Positions 1 through 11,058 are shown, numbered from the stretch's first letter. The stretch: DNA of 64,000 nucleotides from Pyrus communis (GCF_963583255.1 NC_084804.1:20404061-20468060), one strand, 5' to 3'. Program-made: numbers and translations. Notes: generated from the letters alone by a model not told the origin.

Positions 1-1497
1 CTTTTATATTTACAGCATAGCATTTTTTCAAAATTTGTTAAAATGACAGAAATGCCCTGAATAGGCTAAACAAAATTTTACGTGGACATATATGGTACTT
101 TCATGTTTTCCAAATTTCTTAACATATTTGGATAGTACATACCGATACAAACGTATTGGTGCAAGCATAATAGAATTCAAAGCTAGAACGAAGATTTTAT
201 GAAGCTTGGAACACCAAGGGCATTTTGGTCATTTACAATTAATTTGACACATTTTTCATTTTTCTTGCCTTAGGGTTTGAGCCACGTGGGGCCCACTCTC
301 AGAAATTTGGAACTCTCAACTCTTTCTATTTCTCTCGATCTCTCATGTTTCTTTCTCATCTTTGTCGCCATTTTCCTCACTGAGAAACACACCACACCAT
401 CACCAAATCTTGTCGAATTAATCACTAAACCAACGTCACAGAGGCCTCCGTCTTTGTACAACCGTAAAGTTGTGCTTTGAATCACGAGAAAACGATGTCA
501 GATTGACGTTTTAGAAGCTTTAAACGGACCACTCGTTGACTCCCACCAAAGTAAGAGTTCTAACCACCCTAGATTCATTCCTCATGTTAAGTACATAAAT
601 TTTCATGTTTGGATCATCGAATTTGTATGAGAATCGGAAAAGTTATAAAGATTTAAAAAAAAAAATCCCAATTTCTGGCCAAATTTCTATAGAATCTGGT
701 GAGATTCAAGGCAATAGACAGCATATGGTGACAGTGTCAGCGATCAGAGAGAGGTAAAAGACAGAGGAATATTTTGTTAGTGTAAAATATTCCGCTGAGC
801 CTATGCCCACGGGTAAGGCGACACGTGGTGGCAGCTTAAGGACGAAAAATCCAAAATGTTGTCCCAAGCTACTTTCAATGGCCTGATTCCATTTTTGGTA
901 CTCGTTTAGCGATATTCAACTATTTTAACGTAGTTTCATTGTTAGCCGCCACTTAAGATTGCGATTGGTGGAGATCCGCCACTTAATGTAGTTTCAATGG
1001 CTTGATTCGTCACAGAATTTTAACATATTGTTGTAGAAGAATAATGAGACCTTTAGGAAGTTATGGATTGGAAATCCAAGTGCGGATCTTTTGGATCGAG
1101 TTACGTTGGGTTGTTGACCCATTGATTAAGGGTTGATTTTTGGTCAACGCATGCTGAATCCATCTAGATTGTCCTAGAAGATGTGTATGACTTAAAATTA
1201 TGTGTTTTATCGATAGACAAGATTGTGATTTTTTCTAGGTGACGATCATGACGACGATGCCTCGATCTTTATGCCAAGGTGGCTTAGTGCGGACTCCAGG
1301 TTAGTGACTTAATATTTGTGGTAGCAGTTATTACCATGAAAATCCTCATGATAGTATCCTTGGTGGATATACATGGTTTTATAAGATGTGCTTTCTATTA
1401 AATTGGTTTTATATTTAGCCATCGATCTACTTTTATGAAATGTGATTTGAAATGCATATTTGAAATGCTTATGAAACATCGATGTATTTAATGAAGT
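1..1497. other. No gene recognised
   Basis: I see no convincing coding region here. A pyrimidine-rich stretch around 300-400 gives a 67-codon plus-strand ORF (277-480) and a similar minus-strand shadow. Neither has recognisable motifs or a codon pattern I would trust. The text could be the edge of an old LTR element or a gene flank, but no paired repeat was found in the window. Confidence 0.5.
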
Positions 1498-1618
1498 GTG
1501 ATTTCCGCACATGACATAATGGGTGTCGCTCATTATTTGTAAGCCCATCTCCCCCAGAGTGATTTCTACATATGACAGGATGGATGTCATTCATAATTTG
1601 TAAGCCCATCTCCAGAAC
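1498..1618. repeat. Two-copy tandem duplication, 61-bp unit
   Basis: Two adjacent diverged copies each begin GTGATTTC and end near TTTGTAAGCCCATCTCC. They start at 1498 and 1559, a 61-bp period. This is probably a local replication duplication in non-coding DNA. Confidence 0.7.
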
Positions 1619-2037
1619 TACACTAACCCTTAGTCTAGTCTAATAAAGACTAGTGATGAGCAAACGCACCCATATAGATATTTTTACACCAAGTGGCTAG
1701 TTGCCTATAATTCCAGACAACCTTGTGGCACTAATTAAATGAGATCTTGTAGCACTGATGAAACTTAAACGGTTAAACCCTTTCATATTTTTGCGGAATT
1801 AACTTGGCTCCTTGATGGTTGAGGAGTTCTTCCTCAATTTACTTTATGACCGATTCACAGAATTTTGCACTTATAATCATAATTGTTAATAATATATACA
1901 CTCCATAAAGATCATATATGCCAAAAAAAGTCATTCCGCCGATTCATGGAATTTCCGACTTATGATCAAATTTTTTGTTGAAGTAATATTTACAAAATAA
2001 TTTGTAATATAAATGGTTTTTAATTATAAACACAAAA

Positions 2038-2321
2038 TGTGACATCTCACATCGCCCAGGGGAGTGATCCTTATATGTATATTCTCATCCCTACCTAGCA
2101 CGAGGTCTTTTGGGAGCTCACTGGCTTTGGGTTCCGTAGGAACTCCGAAGTTAAGCGAGAAGGGGGCTAGAGCAATCCCATGATGGGTGACCCACTGGGA
2201 AGTTGCTCGTAAGTTTCCAAAAACAAAACCGTGAGGGAATGGTAAGCCCAAAGTGGACAATATCGTGCTACGGTGGTGGAGCGAGCCCGGGAAGTGATCC
2301 GCCCCGGACCGGGATGTGACA
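2038..2321 (+). mobile_element. Cassandra solo LTR (5S-carrying TRIM)
   Basis: This 284-bp element starts TGTGACATCTCACATCGCCC and ends GGGATGTGACA. It is flanked by a perfect 5-bp TSD, CAAAA (2033-2037 and 2322-2326). The LTR contains a 5S rRNA-like stretch, the hallmark of Cassandra TRIM elements, which have no coding capacity and borrow a Pol III promoter. Only one LTR is present between the two TSD copies, so this is a solo LTR left by LTR-LTR recombination. Boundaries are read directly; the family name is from recognition of the 5S segment and the LTR ends. Confidence 0.93.
2148..2203 (+). promoter_or_regulatory. 5S-type Pol III internal promoter in the Cassandra LTR
   Basis: AAGTTAAGCG (2148-2157) matches the 5S A box, and GATGGGTGACC followed by CACTGGGAAGT (2182-2203) matches the intermediate element and C box of plant 5S genes. 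Preceding AACTCCG also fits 5S. The copy is embedded in an LTR and differs from genuine 5S genes around the box spacing, so it is a captured promoter rather than an rRNA gene. Confidence 0.85.
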
Positions 2322-2446
2322 CAAAACCTTTAAATTGAATATGAATTAAATTGTTAAAGAACTCTTCAATTTTAAGAAGCCAAGCTCCCTCTACTTTATT
2401 TGCATGGCTACGGTCCTACGGCAGATTATTATAACTAATAGAGTTG

Positions 2447-2567
2447 GGGAATTGTTATTGGCACTTCAAAAATCTTATTCTACACTTCAAACTTTCTATA
2501 TTTAGAAAGAAAAATACACTTGTGAAGTGTGTAGAATAAAATTTTTAAAGTGCCAATAACACTTCTC
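2447..2567. mobile_element. MITE family A, copy 1
   Basis: A 121-bp near-palindrome: GGGAATTGTTATTGGCACTT at the left is answered by AAGTGCCAATAACACTTCTC at the right. Two more copies of the same family lie at 17431-17551 and 25841-25959, nearly the same length. There is no coding capacity. The superfamily is not settled because no clear TSD is visible. Confidence 0.8.
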
Positions 2568-2808
2568 TAAAATTGAGAGATCATCCTAAATTTATGTGTG
2601 CAACTGTAAACGAAAAATCTCCGGCACATTCAAGTCTTCAACTTCGTACTTATCGTCAAGGCACATAATTCAAGCATCGATAATGCTAATTATGGCGCAG
2701 AGTGATGACTTTAATTTGTACCCGAAATCCAAAGCACACAGCATATACTTTGGTTTTGGAAAACCCAAATGAACTTACAAACAAAACACCATGTGGGAGG
2801 TTAAAGAT

Positions 2809-2958
2809 AATGTTAAAGAGATTAAATTTTTAAATCAAATGATACGTCATCAATAAAAACAAGCATATTAATTGATATTTAGTTAATAATTCAATCATCT
2901 ATAACCACGTTATTTGGTTTGTAAATTTAATTTAAAAAAAATTAATTTCCCTAACATT
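2809..2958. mobile_element. MITE-like inverted repeat (family C)
   Basis: About 150 bp. The left arm AATGTTAAAGAGATTAAATT mirrors the right end AATTAATTTCCCTAACATT. The centre holds ATGATACGTCATC on one side and ATAACCACGTTATTTGG on the other. AT-rich, non-coding, no firm TSD. Confidence 0.55.
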
Positions 2959-3879
2959 ACTAGTGATATTAATTCCAAGAAATAACAAGAACAAAGAAAG
3001 AGATTAATTCTCTCCGAGAAAACTATTCAGGATGGTATAAAATATTAGCAATGTACAGACAACTTATGTGATAGCTTTCTATTTGTTCTATATATCATCA
3101 TATGCATGAGTTTATTCTGATTTCTGAACATGCATGTAGTTACTTTTAACCAACAGATAATATACTCTCATGTTACTTGTCATATGATTTGGTGTGACAA
3201 TATTTAAAATGTTTTGAACCTAGCTCGGTTATGTAACTTAATTAGCAAACAACATAATTACAGTATGCTACTATTCACTGGTCATCCTCCGAATCTCCTA
3301 AAAAGAAAAATGCTTTTTCGGATTATATTGTGGGTGAAGGGTCACCCCCAACTTACACTCATATGATGTTGCAATTACAATCCCGTGAATGACTTAACAG
3401 GTTGATATAGATTAATGTTATAAATAGATGATGAGTTATAATAAGAGTCCATTTGTAACACTATATTGGAATGTGACAATCATATAGATAGACGGGTATA
3501 CAATGTTTATTAATGTAACAATCTATCATATATGAACTTTCTTCATAGCTTGAACTCGGGGCTACCTATAAATGAATGCTGTACGTCGTCATACATCACC
3601 AAATACAGGAACATCCCATCAACTTCGAGCTCTTTATGGAGTTATAATTGTAGACCTTCAAGGTGGAGGTATGGAGGCCTACCTTATAGTGTATTTAATC
3701 TGGTAAGAGTCCATTGTTGTTAGAGAAGATATATAGAAATTAATGGACGAAATCTTTCCATGGGCACGAGGAGTTCGAAAATGACCAAGTACATTATCAT
3801 CAATTGGATTTGGAATCGTGGAAAATGACTTTGAGTCTCAATAAAATCTCAACGAAATCTTTCGCATGAAGCCATTGCT
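2959..3879. other. No gene recognised
   Basis: AT-rich intergenic sequence. A 63-codon ORF at 3532-3723 has no recognisable motif and is not supported. No repeat partner was found elsewhere in the window. Confidence 0.5.
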
Positions 3880-4118
3880 GGGAGCATTTTTGCTCACCAC
3901 TATAGTTAAGATGTATGCTCACCATACACTTAATAATTTGTCACGTGTCATTTCACTTAACTCTACTTAACTTTTACATTAAATATTACTTTTTACATTT
4001 AAAAAAAAAATTAAACAAGGTTAAGTAAAATGACACGTGACAAATGATTAAGTTTAAACACCATAATTTATAATGATGAACATAAACCTATAATTTATGG
4101 TGGTAAGCAAAAATCCTC
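3880..4118. mobile_element. MITE family B, full copy
   Basis: About 240 bp with mirrored arms. The left arm GGGAGCATTTTTGCTCACCA pairs with the right end TGGTGGTAAGCAAAAATCCTC. Inner arms TGTCACGTGTCATTTCACTTAA and the complementary TAAGTAAAATGACACGTGACA extend the hairpin. A decayed relative is at 5306-5460. Non-coding. Confidence 0.75.
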
Positions 4119-4449
4119 ATGTAACTGCACTTTGAAAGATTGCTTGGAAGACGCTTTATACTGTGCTGACCAAATCTTTAGAGTCAAATTAATGTTGTAA
4201 GAGTTATAAGCTCTGGAACGATTACTATTTCATGACACTTCGAAAGTTCTGTATATTTACGTGCGTATCAAAATGACATGGAGTTGATGTAGGTTAGAGA
4301 CATAAAAAGAGCATGGGGAGAGTATAATTCACTTAACTAGTCGTACCCTTTCTAACTAATATCATTTGGTTTTATATTTGATATTCGAACTTAAACAGCT
4401 AAACTTTAATAGTTTGAAATCGCGCGAATATAAACATCAGTTAGAACTA

Positions 4450-4925
4450 GAGTTAAGGTTTTAAAAGACGCTGGGCGCTAATTGGATGAGGGGTTGGGGT
4501 CTAGCACTTAGGCGGCTAGGCGGGTTAGACAGATTTAAGTAAATTTATTATATATCGTATAAATAAATGTCTATTTATACTTAAAAAAATACATAATTAT
4601 ATTGACATATATAAATTGAAAAGTAGAATGGCAGATAAATTATAAAGTATTAGAACACATTGAAAACATAAGGAACAATCATATAATGAGTGTTCATTCA
4701 ATTATTCAACAAGTCTCTTACAATTTAGTGAAAAAATAAAATACAAAATAAAACTTATCTATTGTTTATTTAAATGAGAGTCGTGACTTAGGTGGGTGTC
4801 TAGACAGATCTAGACGGGCTAAGCAGGCACCTAAGTAGGTCTAGATACTATTTGTTAATTTTCAAATGCCTAAAAATTAATCTGGATGGTGACCTAGGCA
4901 CTAGGTGGAGATTTTTATAATAGTA
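4450..4925. repeat. Decayed CTAGGCGG-type dispersed repeat
   Basis: The left end has repeated GGCGGCTAGGCGGG-like text and the right end has GTGACCTAGGCACTAGG, separated by an AT-rich core. This type of CTAGGCG-rich, AT-cored repeat is common in plant genomes and is probably a decayed DNA transposon. No TSD or TIR could be fixed. The 330 bases before it (4119-4449) show nothing. Confidence 0.4.
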
Positions 4926-5305
4926 GCTAGAATTACATAATACGTAGTTTGTAAGTAAGTGTAAAATATAAAAAGCTAACTAGTCGTACATGGAGGTTTA
5001 TCCTCGCTACGGCTACCCAATTTGACTTATACCATTTGATAGTTTCTTCCTTGCTCTCTAGTTAATCTTTCGCGTATGATGCATTTCAAATCACAAAGGA
5101 ATATCGATCATGATGTATTTTTTTGCATGTCGTGAGGGAGAAGAAAAAGTTACCATTTGGGGGTCATAATGCGCAAAAGGAGCATCTCGTGGGTCGAGCA
5201 AAACCGCATTTGCTGATTTTATCATGTGCAGATGTCAACGGAGTCATAAGACCACGTGGTAATCCCAAGGGGCTTCGGGGCTTGCGCAAGTCAATAAAAA
5301 TAATG
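4926..5305. other. No gene recognised
   Basis: Contains most of an 82-codon ORF (5123-5371) whose 3' end runs into MITE sequence. It has no motif and is rejected as a gene. Confidence 0.5.
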
Positions 5306-5460
5306 TGGGCGCATTTTTCCCACTTTTTCATATTAAATGTTTATTTTTCAAATTTAGAAAAAAAAAATTAATCAAAGTTAAATAAAAAAACACGTGATGA
5401 ATGATGATTTGTATAATGAATATACATCATAATTTATGATGGTAAATAACAATGCTCTTA
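5306..5460. mobile_element. MITE family B, decayed copy
   Basis: GGGCGCATTTTTCCCAC at the left and CATAATTTATGATGGTAAATAACAATGCTC toward the right, with CACGTGATGAATGATGA between, resemble the full copy at 3880-4118. The middle is shortened. Non-coding. Confidence 0.55.
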
Positions 5461-6119
5461 ATTAAAATTCTCTCTGCGGCGAAGAAAAATACTGATCAGG
5501 TTACTAGGGTTAGTCTAGTGGTGAAGATTAAACGGAATAATGAAGAAGCAGGTTTGGTGGAAGATTCCAAAACACTCTAATATAATTAAAAAAATTAATA
5601 ATAAGCATAAAAATAGACCATGTTGCTTTTTTATTTTTATGTTTTTAAAATTATAATTATTACTATTAAGGGGCGGAAAAGATTCAAAATTATTACAACA
5701 GTTTAAAAAATTGAGAGTTTTGAATTTGAAATGCATAGGTAGAAATTCAACATTCTATTAATTAAAATATTGGATCGCATGCACCATGTCAAACAAATTA
5801 TCTAAGTTTATTTCTACAAGACATATCAATCCTTGAAATTGAAAATTGTGGTGTCTTTATCAAATTATCGAAGTGTATCTCTACATGCATGAATAAGAAA
5901 ATTGCAAATTGTAGTGCCTTTATTATTTATTTATTATTTTTTTTTATTTCATAATGCACTTCCTCCTAAATCCACTGTTTCTTTTTGTTTTCCATGGAAA
6001 AGACTTGATATGGAGTCAATGTACGTGAAAGGCACATATATACCAATAACTTAATAACAAAAATAACCCATATTACTAATTAAACCCATAGACTTACAAT
6101 TGTATGAGTTCCAATAAAA
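5461..6119. other. AT-rich upstream region of the peptide gene
   Basis: No ORF with support. The 73-codon minus-strand ORF at 5515-5736 is low-complexity and rejected. This stretch probably includes the promoter of the gene at 6223, but no specific element other than the TATA box can be defended. Confidence 0.5.
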
Positions 6120-6129
6120 CTATAAAAGG
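6120..6129 (+). promoter_or_regulatory. TATA box of the peptide gene
   Basis: CTATAAAAGG lies 94 bp upstream of the ATG at 6223, a normal spacing for a plant gene with a leader of about 60-70 bases. It is the only good TATA match in the proximal upstream sequence. Confidence 0.65.
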
Positions 6130-6222
6130 ACCACTTAGAGTTAGTTGTTACAATCTTGCGAAGCCTACCCACAACCAACATTCTGAAATTTTCATGCAAA
6201 TTTTGAAGTACTCGAATTACAT

Positions 6223-6507
6223 ATGGCTGGAAAGAGAGAGTCTCAAAATTTTGGTGTTATAGTTCTCCTTCTCCTGTTGAGTTTTAATCTTCTTGGATTA
6301 ATGGAAGCTCGGCGATTAACTGATCATGCAGGGATAACGGTTCGTTTGTCAGTTGGGATGATGAAGTATTCAGGACCAAGCAAAGGTGGTGGAGGACACA
6401 GAGGGAGGTTGCATGCTCGGATTATTCCAAATCAAATCAAAGACAAATCTGGTCCCAGTCCAGGAGTTGGCCATCATTATTCTGGAGCCAATAGCATGCA
6501 CCACTAG
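6223..6507 (+). CDS. Secreted peptide precursor with two SGPS motifs (PIP/PIP-like)
   Basis: A 94-residue intronless ORF. Residues 1-29 form a classic signal peptide: a basic start, a leucine run at 15-19, then cleavage likely near ...GLMEA before RRL. The mature part holds two SGPS motifs. SGPSKGGGGH (50-59) fits the SGPSxxGxGH core of plant PAMP-induced secreted peptides, and SGPSPGVGHH (76-85) has a CEP-like GVGH tail. Known family members are small apoplastic precursors cut to release peptides sensed by receptor kinases (RLK7 for Arabidopsis PIP1) in immunity and growth. Here that role is inferred from motifs only. The ATG is the first in the frame and follows a TATA box at proper spacing. 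Its signal peptide resembles that of the repeat-peptide pseudogene at 18525 (MA...SQ..G then a Leu-rich core and EAR), suggesting a common origin. An extension of nine residues follows the second motif. Confidence 0.72.
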   Translation: MAGKRESQNFGVIVLLLLLSFNLLGLMEARRLTDHAGITVRLSVGMMKYSGPSKGGGGHRGRLHARIIPNQIKDKSGPSPGVGHHYSGANSMHH

Positions 6508-6935
6508 CTCACCTATTTTCATTTTACTTTTGTTGGATATGCTTGTCATTTTATCATATTTGATATTGGTACAAGATGTAATACTTGTGTGATGGATTAG
6601 TGTACTGTTAATAATTGTTGGAAAAAGTTCTCCATTCAAATCTTATGGACAACAGTTTTTGAGTCAAGAACAATATATATGTTGTTAAGTACAAGGACAA
6701 GAATTTGGATTACATATAATGTATTTAATTGCACTGATAACGCTTCTACTAATCCATAAATAGAACAAGGGAAACTGAAGTAAGGAGGAATTGATCAAGA
6801 GGAGTTGGAATAGGGAATCAGAATCATATATGTTAAAGTTATTAATTATTATTATTATTATTATTATTATTATTTATGCAAGTGTGTATTGCCCTTGGAT
6901 ATGACATTCTTTTCAACCTACTAGGTTCTGCACTC
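6508..6935. other. 3' flank of the peptide gene
   Basis: No further gene. It contains the ATT microsatellite listed separately, ending at the poly-T of a SINE. I cannot place a polyadenylation signal with confidence. Confidence 0.45.
6840..6875. repeat. (ATT)n microsatellite
   Basis: About eleven consecutive ATT units. A simple-sequence repeat likely to vary between individuals. Confidence 0.9.
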
Positions 6936-6966
<31 letters not shown>

Positions 6967-6975
6967 GATATTATC
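6936..6975 (-). mobile_element. SINE, 3' tail half (split by Copia-1)
   Basis: A poly-T run followed by AACAAATGATATTATC is the A-tail end of a minus-strand SINE of the same family as 25598-25768, where GAACAATTGATATTATTTAC follows the poly-T. The Copia-1 TSD TTATC (6971-6975) interrupts it, and the sequence resumes at 16045. Confidence 0.75.
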
Positions 6976-7230
6976 TCATAATACTAAGAGATTGAGTTAC
7001 GAAGAAATGGAGAGAGAAGAATGAAAACTTAGAGATGAAGGAATTTTAGGAGATTTTTTATTTCACACTACGAATTATTACAAGCCTTTACATTCTGTTA
7101 TATAGTATCCAAATCAAATGCATGGATTATTACAGTAATGCCCTTTTTAACTAACTCTCTAACAATCTTAACTAATTGAGTGATGGTAATTATAACCAAT
7201 AGACAACTGACAAGTGTCAATTGGTTAATA
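6976..7230 (-). repeat. Copia-1 3' LTR
   Basis: Aligns over its whole length with 15793-16044, roughly 90% identical by eye. Shared text runs from TCATAA through GAGATTGAGTTACGAAG to the end TTAATA. On the element strand it starts TATTAA and ends TTATGA. Confidence 0.88.
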
Positions 7231-7238
7231 CTCCCCCC
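7231..7238 (-). other. Polypurine tract of Copia-1, duplicated by the hAT insertion
   Basis: CTCCCCCC here and again at 10700-10707 is the hAT 8-bp TSD. On the Copia strand the undisrupted site reads GTTTGAGGGGGGAG directly before the 3' LTR, an ideal polypurine tract for plus-strand DNA priming. Confidence 0.8.
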
Positions 7239-10200
7239 TAGACCTGGCAATTTCTTACACGACCCGTTAACACGACACGTAAACGACACGAAAATAACGG
7301 GTTTCGGGTTAACACGATAACTAATCGGGTCATTATCGGGTCACACGATAATAACCCGTTAATAACGGGTCCTTAACAGGTTTACACGAGAGTGACACGC
7401 GGGTAACCTGTTTCGACACGATAAGAAAAATGCTATTTTGATGATTTTAATTTTTTAAACTACTAAAAAAAACTTACTATAAAATGCAATAGATATAATG
7501 AATATGTATATATTGTTTATTAATTATTATTCTATATAAACTTTAAATTTTAAGTTTTATTTATTTATTTATTTTTATAGTATATTATAGGCAAAGATTG
7601 AGATTAAAAATCATAAAACACATTAAAAATAAAAATATCAAGTAATATAAAAATACCAAACACATAAAAAAATTATAATAATTAATTTCCCGCCTAATAT
7701 TTCAAGAGTTTCATCCATTTCCCGCCTAATGTTTGGGAAATTTTGCAGCCTATATCCATCCATTTCCCGCCTAATATTTAACCCAAAGAAACTCTAAGTG
7801 TTAGTTAATGTATCGTTTTGATGGGATACGCATCCTATGAAACAAATTTCAATGATCCAACCGTCAAACTTGTTTATATATGCTTCGAGATCGCATACGC
7901 CAAAATTTGCAAAAAAAAAATATTCAGAGATCAAGAAACAAGACAAAACGTTTCAACGGTTATAAACGAAAAATCACGATTTAACGGCTGTTTTAACTCT
8001 GATTTTGATGATTTTTTACAGCTATACTCTTTGACCCTATATGAATATAATGAATGAATTCGATCTTCAATTTAAAATATTTACATTGGTGGATACCACA
8101 AAATCTTATGTTATACTTGATAAAAGTATAAATAAACTCTCAAGTATTAGTGAATTTATCATTTTGATGGGATACGCATCTTACAAAACTAATTTCAACG
8201 ATCCAACCGTCAAACTTGTTTATATATGCTTCGATATCGCATACACCAAAAATTGCAAAAAACAAACATTCAGAGATCAAGTAACGAGACAAAAAATTTT
8301 GACGGTTATAAACGAAAAATCACGATTTAACGATTATTTTAACTCCGATTTTGATGATTTTTTACAACTACACTCCTTGACCCTGTATGAATACAATGAA
8401 TGAATTCGATCTTCAATTTAAAATATTTATACTAGTGGACACCACAAAATCTTATGTTATACTTAATGAAAGTATAAATAAACTCTTAAGTGTTAGTGAA
8501 TCTATCGTTTTGATGGGATATGCATCCTACGAAACTAATTTCAACGATCTAACCGTCAAACTTGTTTATATATGCTTCGAGATCGCATACGCCAAAAATT
8601 GCAAAAAACAAACATTTAGAGATCAAGTAATGAGACAAAACTTTTCAACGGTTATAAACGAAAAATCATGATTTAACGGTTATTTTAACTCGAATTTTGA
8701 TGATTTTTTACAGCTACACTCCTTGACCCTATATGAATACAATGAATGAATTCGATCTTCAATTTAAAATATTTACACTAGTGGATACCACAAAATCTTA
8801 TGTTATACTTGATGAAAATATAAATAAACTCTCAAGTGTTAGTGAATCTATCGTTTTGATGGGATACGCTTCCTACGAAACTAATGTCAACGATCCAACC
8901 GTCAAACTTGTTTATATATGCTTCAAGATCGCATACACCAAAAATTGAAAAAACACAAACATTCAGAGATCAAGTAATGAGACAAAACTTTTCGACGGTT
9001 ATAAATGAAAAATCACGATTTAACTGTTATTTTAACTCCGATTTTGATGATTTTTTATAGCTACACTCCTTGACCCTATATGAATACAATAAATGAATTC
9101 GATCTTCAATTTAAAATATTTACGCTAGTGGATACCACAAAATCTTATGTTATACTTGATGAAAGTATAAATAAACTCTTAAGTGTTAGTGAATCTATTG
9201 TTTTGATGGGATACGCTTCCTACGAAACTAATGTCAACGATCTAACCGTCAAACTTGTTTATATATGCTTCGAGATCGCATACGCCAAAAATTGCAAAAA
9301 ACAAACATTTAGAGATCAAGTAATGAGACAAAACTTTTCAACGGTTATAAACAAAAAATCATGATTTAACGGTTATTTTAACTCTAATTTTGATGATTTT
9401 TTATAGCTACACTCCTTGACCCTATATGAATACAATGAATGAATTTGATCTTCAATTTAAAATATTTACACTAGTGGATACCACAAAATCTTACGTTATA
9501 CTTGATGAAAATATAAATAAACTCTCAAGTGTTAGTGAATTTACTATTTTGATGGGATACGCATCCTACAAAACTAATTTCAACGATCCAACCGTCAAAC
9601 TTATTTATATATGCTTCGAGATCTCATACGCCAAAAATTGCAAAAAACAAACATTCAGAGATCAAGTAATGAGACAAAACTTTTCGACGGTTATAAATGA
9701 AAAATCACGATTTAACGGTTATTTTAACTCCGATTTTGATGATTTTTTTATAGCTACACTCCTTGACCCTATATGAATACAATGAATGAATTCGATCTTC
9801 AATTTAAAATATTTACATTAGTGGATATCACAAAATCTTATGTTATACTTAATGAAAATATAAATAAACTCTAAGTGTTAGTTAATGTATCGTTTTGATG
9901 GGATACGCATCATATGAAACTAATTTCAATGATCCAACCATCAAACGCGTTTATATATGGTTCGAGATCGCATATGCCAGAAATTGCAAAAAACAAACAT
10001 TCAGAGATCAAGTAACGAGACAAAATGTTTCGACGGTTATAAACGAAAAATCACGATTTAACAGTTATTTTAACTTTGATTTTGATGATTTTTTACAGCT
10101 ACATTCCTTGATCCTATATGAATACAATGAACTAATTTGATCGTCAATTTAAAATATTTACAGAAGTGGATATATACCACAAAATCTTATGTCATGATGA

Positions 10201-10699
10201 TCTATGAAAATTGAGGATTTTGTAAAAGGAATAACATGTAAGCTTTGAGTTCCATTGGCAAGGTTACATGGTCATTTAGATTTTTAAAACCCTCCAAATC
10301 TCATGAACAATGTTATTTATTTTAGTGAAAAATTAATAAAATTAATAATAATTATTGTAGAAGTGTGAAAAATGTAATCACTCGTAATAAAAAGCTTTAC
10401 AACTTTCATTAAGGGGTCAACTCCGAAATTTAGTATGCATATACTGATTTAGTATTATGTTTTACATTTTTTTGGGTCAAATTATGTTTTTCATTTTCAT
10501 TTTTATTGATTTAAAATATATTTTTCTTAACAGGTAATGGATCGGGTCATATTACCTGAAAATATTAACGGGTTGATTTCGGGTCGGGTCATATTACCCG
10601 TTTACTCTAACGGGTATTACACGACACGACCCGTTAAGCTATCGGGTATGACACGAAAACGACACGAACACGAGAAACACGACACGAATGCCAGGTCTA
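7239..10699. mobile_element. Non-autonomous hAT element with an internal tandem array
   Basis: Terminal inverted repeats TAGACCTGGCA at 7239 and TGCCAGGTCTA ending at 10699, flanked by an 8-bp TSD CTCCCCCC, identify the hAT superfamily. Both subterminal regions are packed with short ACGACACG, CCCGTTAA and CGGGT motifs, as expected for transposase-binding subterminal repeats. No transposase is encoded. The core (about 7790-10170) is a 346-bp tandem array. A second, eroded copy without the array is at 23998-26130. Confidence 0.9.
7790..10170. repeat. 346-bp satellite-like tandem array, seven units
   Basis: The landmark ATGGGATACGC recurs at 7821, 8167, 8513, 8859, 9206, 9552 and 9898, spacing 346 (once 347). 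Units are highly similar. The first and last share variants (AGTTAATGTATCG, TATGAAAC, TCAATGATCC) not found in the inner five. Each unit carries an open stretch of up to 120 codons, but 346 is not a multiple of three, so the frame shifts from unit to unit and the ORFs overlap at ATGA. I do not regard them as genes. Confidence 0.93.
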
Positions 10700-10707
10700 C
10701 TCCCCCC

Positions 10708-11058
10708 TCAAACTGTGTTAGTATACTACCAGCAGAGTTTGGAACTAACACACACAACCACTTAGTGTGATTCTACAAATGAACAACCCTGAACTTCAGT
10801 ATTGGAATTTGCAGATTGTGAACCCAAGTTCAAGTTGTGACAATGCTTTACAAATACAGGACTATGTAGTCCTTTAGTTAGAACATCAGCAACTTGCTAT
10901 TCTGGGGGAATATATTGAACACGCAAATCATTTTTTTGTACTTTCTCCCTTACAAAATGATAATCAGTGCCAGATGTTTGATCTTAGAATGAAAACAGGA
11001 TTCGAATAGCTAAAGCGGACAAGTTGTTGCAGTGAAGATAAGGAGGTGAGGCAAGAAA
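10708..11058. other. Copia-1 region between RNase H and the polypurine tract
   Basis: About 350 bases of 3' non-coding or degraded pol end. The element-strand text just downstream of the RNase H ORF has no additional domain I can recognise. Confidence 0.5.

Larger units (their letters stand above)
1802..2387. repeat. Imperfect inverted-repeat arms around the Cassandra LTR
   Basis: The arm at 1802-1841 (contains CTTGGCTCCTTGATGG) is imperfectly complementary to 2348-2387 (contains AAGAAGCCAAGCTCCC), roughly three quarters identical by eye. The Cassandra LTR lies between the arms. The simplest reading is an older foldback or MITE-like element into which Cassandra inserted. I could not find its outer TSD. 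Confidence 0.35.

Noticed and set aside
277..480. 67-codon ORF
   Set aside because: Pyrimidine-biased sequence, no motifs, matched by an equally open antisense frame.
2091..2225. 5S rRNA gene
   Set aside because: The 5S-like segment lies inside a TSD-bounded Cassandra LTR, is internally altered and not in an array.
5123..5371. 82-codon ORF
   Set aside because: Runs into MITE sequence and has no family features.
7818..10140. Series of 70-120-codon ORFs (MNTMNEFDLQFKIFTL... type) as a protein family
   Set aside because: They are the same 346-bp satellite unit read repeatedly. The period is not a multiple of three, the ORFs overlap at ATGA junctions, and they lack any known domain.
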